Positions 15,380 to 15,508 of a DNA stretch of 15,508 nt are shown in pieces. The notes beneath the pieces were generated by a model. That model was not told the DNA's origin, searched no databases, and saw only the letters and a list, made by a program, of their open reading frames with translations. The translations under genes and the position numbers were made by a program. The stretch comes from CAZTHL01 sp964613585. GTDB lineage: Bacteria > Pseudomonadota > Alphaproteobacteria > DSM-16000 > Inquilinaceae. Each line of letters starts with the position of its first letter. Position 1 is the first letter of the stretch. The stretch is taken from contig CAZTHL010000086.1 of NCBI GenBank assembly GCA_964613585.1, positions 1-15,508 of the forward strand, written 5' to 3'.

Positions 15380-15407
15380 GAGGGTCGTGGCCCAGGCCGC
15401 GACCCTC
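15380..15407 (+). terminator. Hairpin terminator closing the YcaO-TfuA operon
   Basis: GAGGGTCGTGGCC (15380-15392) pairs with GGCCGCGACCCTC (15395-15407), a stem of about 12-13 bp with one T-G wobble and a minimal loop, 14 bases after the last stop. No T tract follows. It also lies just beyond the 3' end of the tRNA-Lys gene on the other strand and may serve both. Confidence 0.65.
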
Positions 15408-15453
15408 ACGGCGACAACCGAAAGCTGCGCGGCGAGGCGTGGTCGGGCATGCG

Positions 15454-15508
15454 TGGTGGGCCATGAAGGACTCGAACCTTCAACCTGCCGATTAAGAGTC
15501 GGATGCTC
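15454..15508 (-). tRNA. tRNA-Lys (CUU anticodon), 5' part beyond the window
   Basis: The minus strand gives the 3' two-thirds of a tRNA: the end of the D arm (GAGCATC), the anticodon loop CTCTTAA (anticodon CTT), the T arm GGTTCGAGTCC, then the acceptor strand and an encoded CCA at 15456-15454. The lysine identity follows from the anticodon. The first 20 or so bases lie outside the window. Confidence 0.93.

Noticed and set aside
15454..15508. Duplicated tRNA 3' end marking an att site elsewhere in the window
   Set aside because: I looked for a second copy of the T-arm/acceptor sequence and saw none, and no integrase gene is present.

Overview
The window looks like chromosomal DNA of a high-GC Gram-negative alphaproteobacterium. 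It carries a lipid A gene (lpxD), and its small heat-shock gene has an RpoH-type promoter plus a ROSE-like RNA thermometer, a combination typical of Alphaproteobacteria. By eye, base composition is uneven. About 2.6-9 kb is very GC-rich, whereas the left edge (1-2 kb) and the right part (about 10-15.4 kb) are less GC-rich and have more relaxed codon use.

Left edge: a large P-loop NTPase gene runs leftward off the window (1-1869). It is divergent from a four-helix membrane protein (2004-2576), with a short inverted repeat between them. Middle: housekeeping-type genes, namely an SDR-family oxidoreductase (minus), a 48-residue hydrophobic protein, a GlcD/D2HGDH-like FAD-dependent 2-hydroxyacid dehydrogenase, a convergent hsp20 gene with a hairpin terminator between the two, and a stand-alone lpxD.

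Right part, the most interesting: a compact five-gene plus-strand operon (7803-15365) closed by a strong hairpin at 15380-15407. In order it encodes a SAM / class III nucleotide cyclase / STAND-type ATPase / helical-repeat fusion; a YcaO enzyme; a long TfuA protein; a cytoplasmic-looking gluzincin metallopeptidase (HEVGH ... HEAVSD); and a 203-residue protein of unknown family. The last protein ends in three perfect copies of GSKVQ within an 8-residue repeat. YcaO plus TfuA is the known enzyme pair for backbone thioamidation of ribosomal peptides. The repeat-tailed protein is therefore the obvious candidate substrate, the peptidase a candidate maturation or leader protease, and the cyclase-ATPase a candidate signalling or regulatory component. 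I infer this as a RiPP-like modification system; no part has been tested here.

The window ends inside a tRNA-Lys(CUU) gene on the minus strand. Its 3' end faces the operon, which is the geometry of a tRNA-associated genomic island, although no duplicated attachment site was seen.
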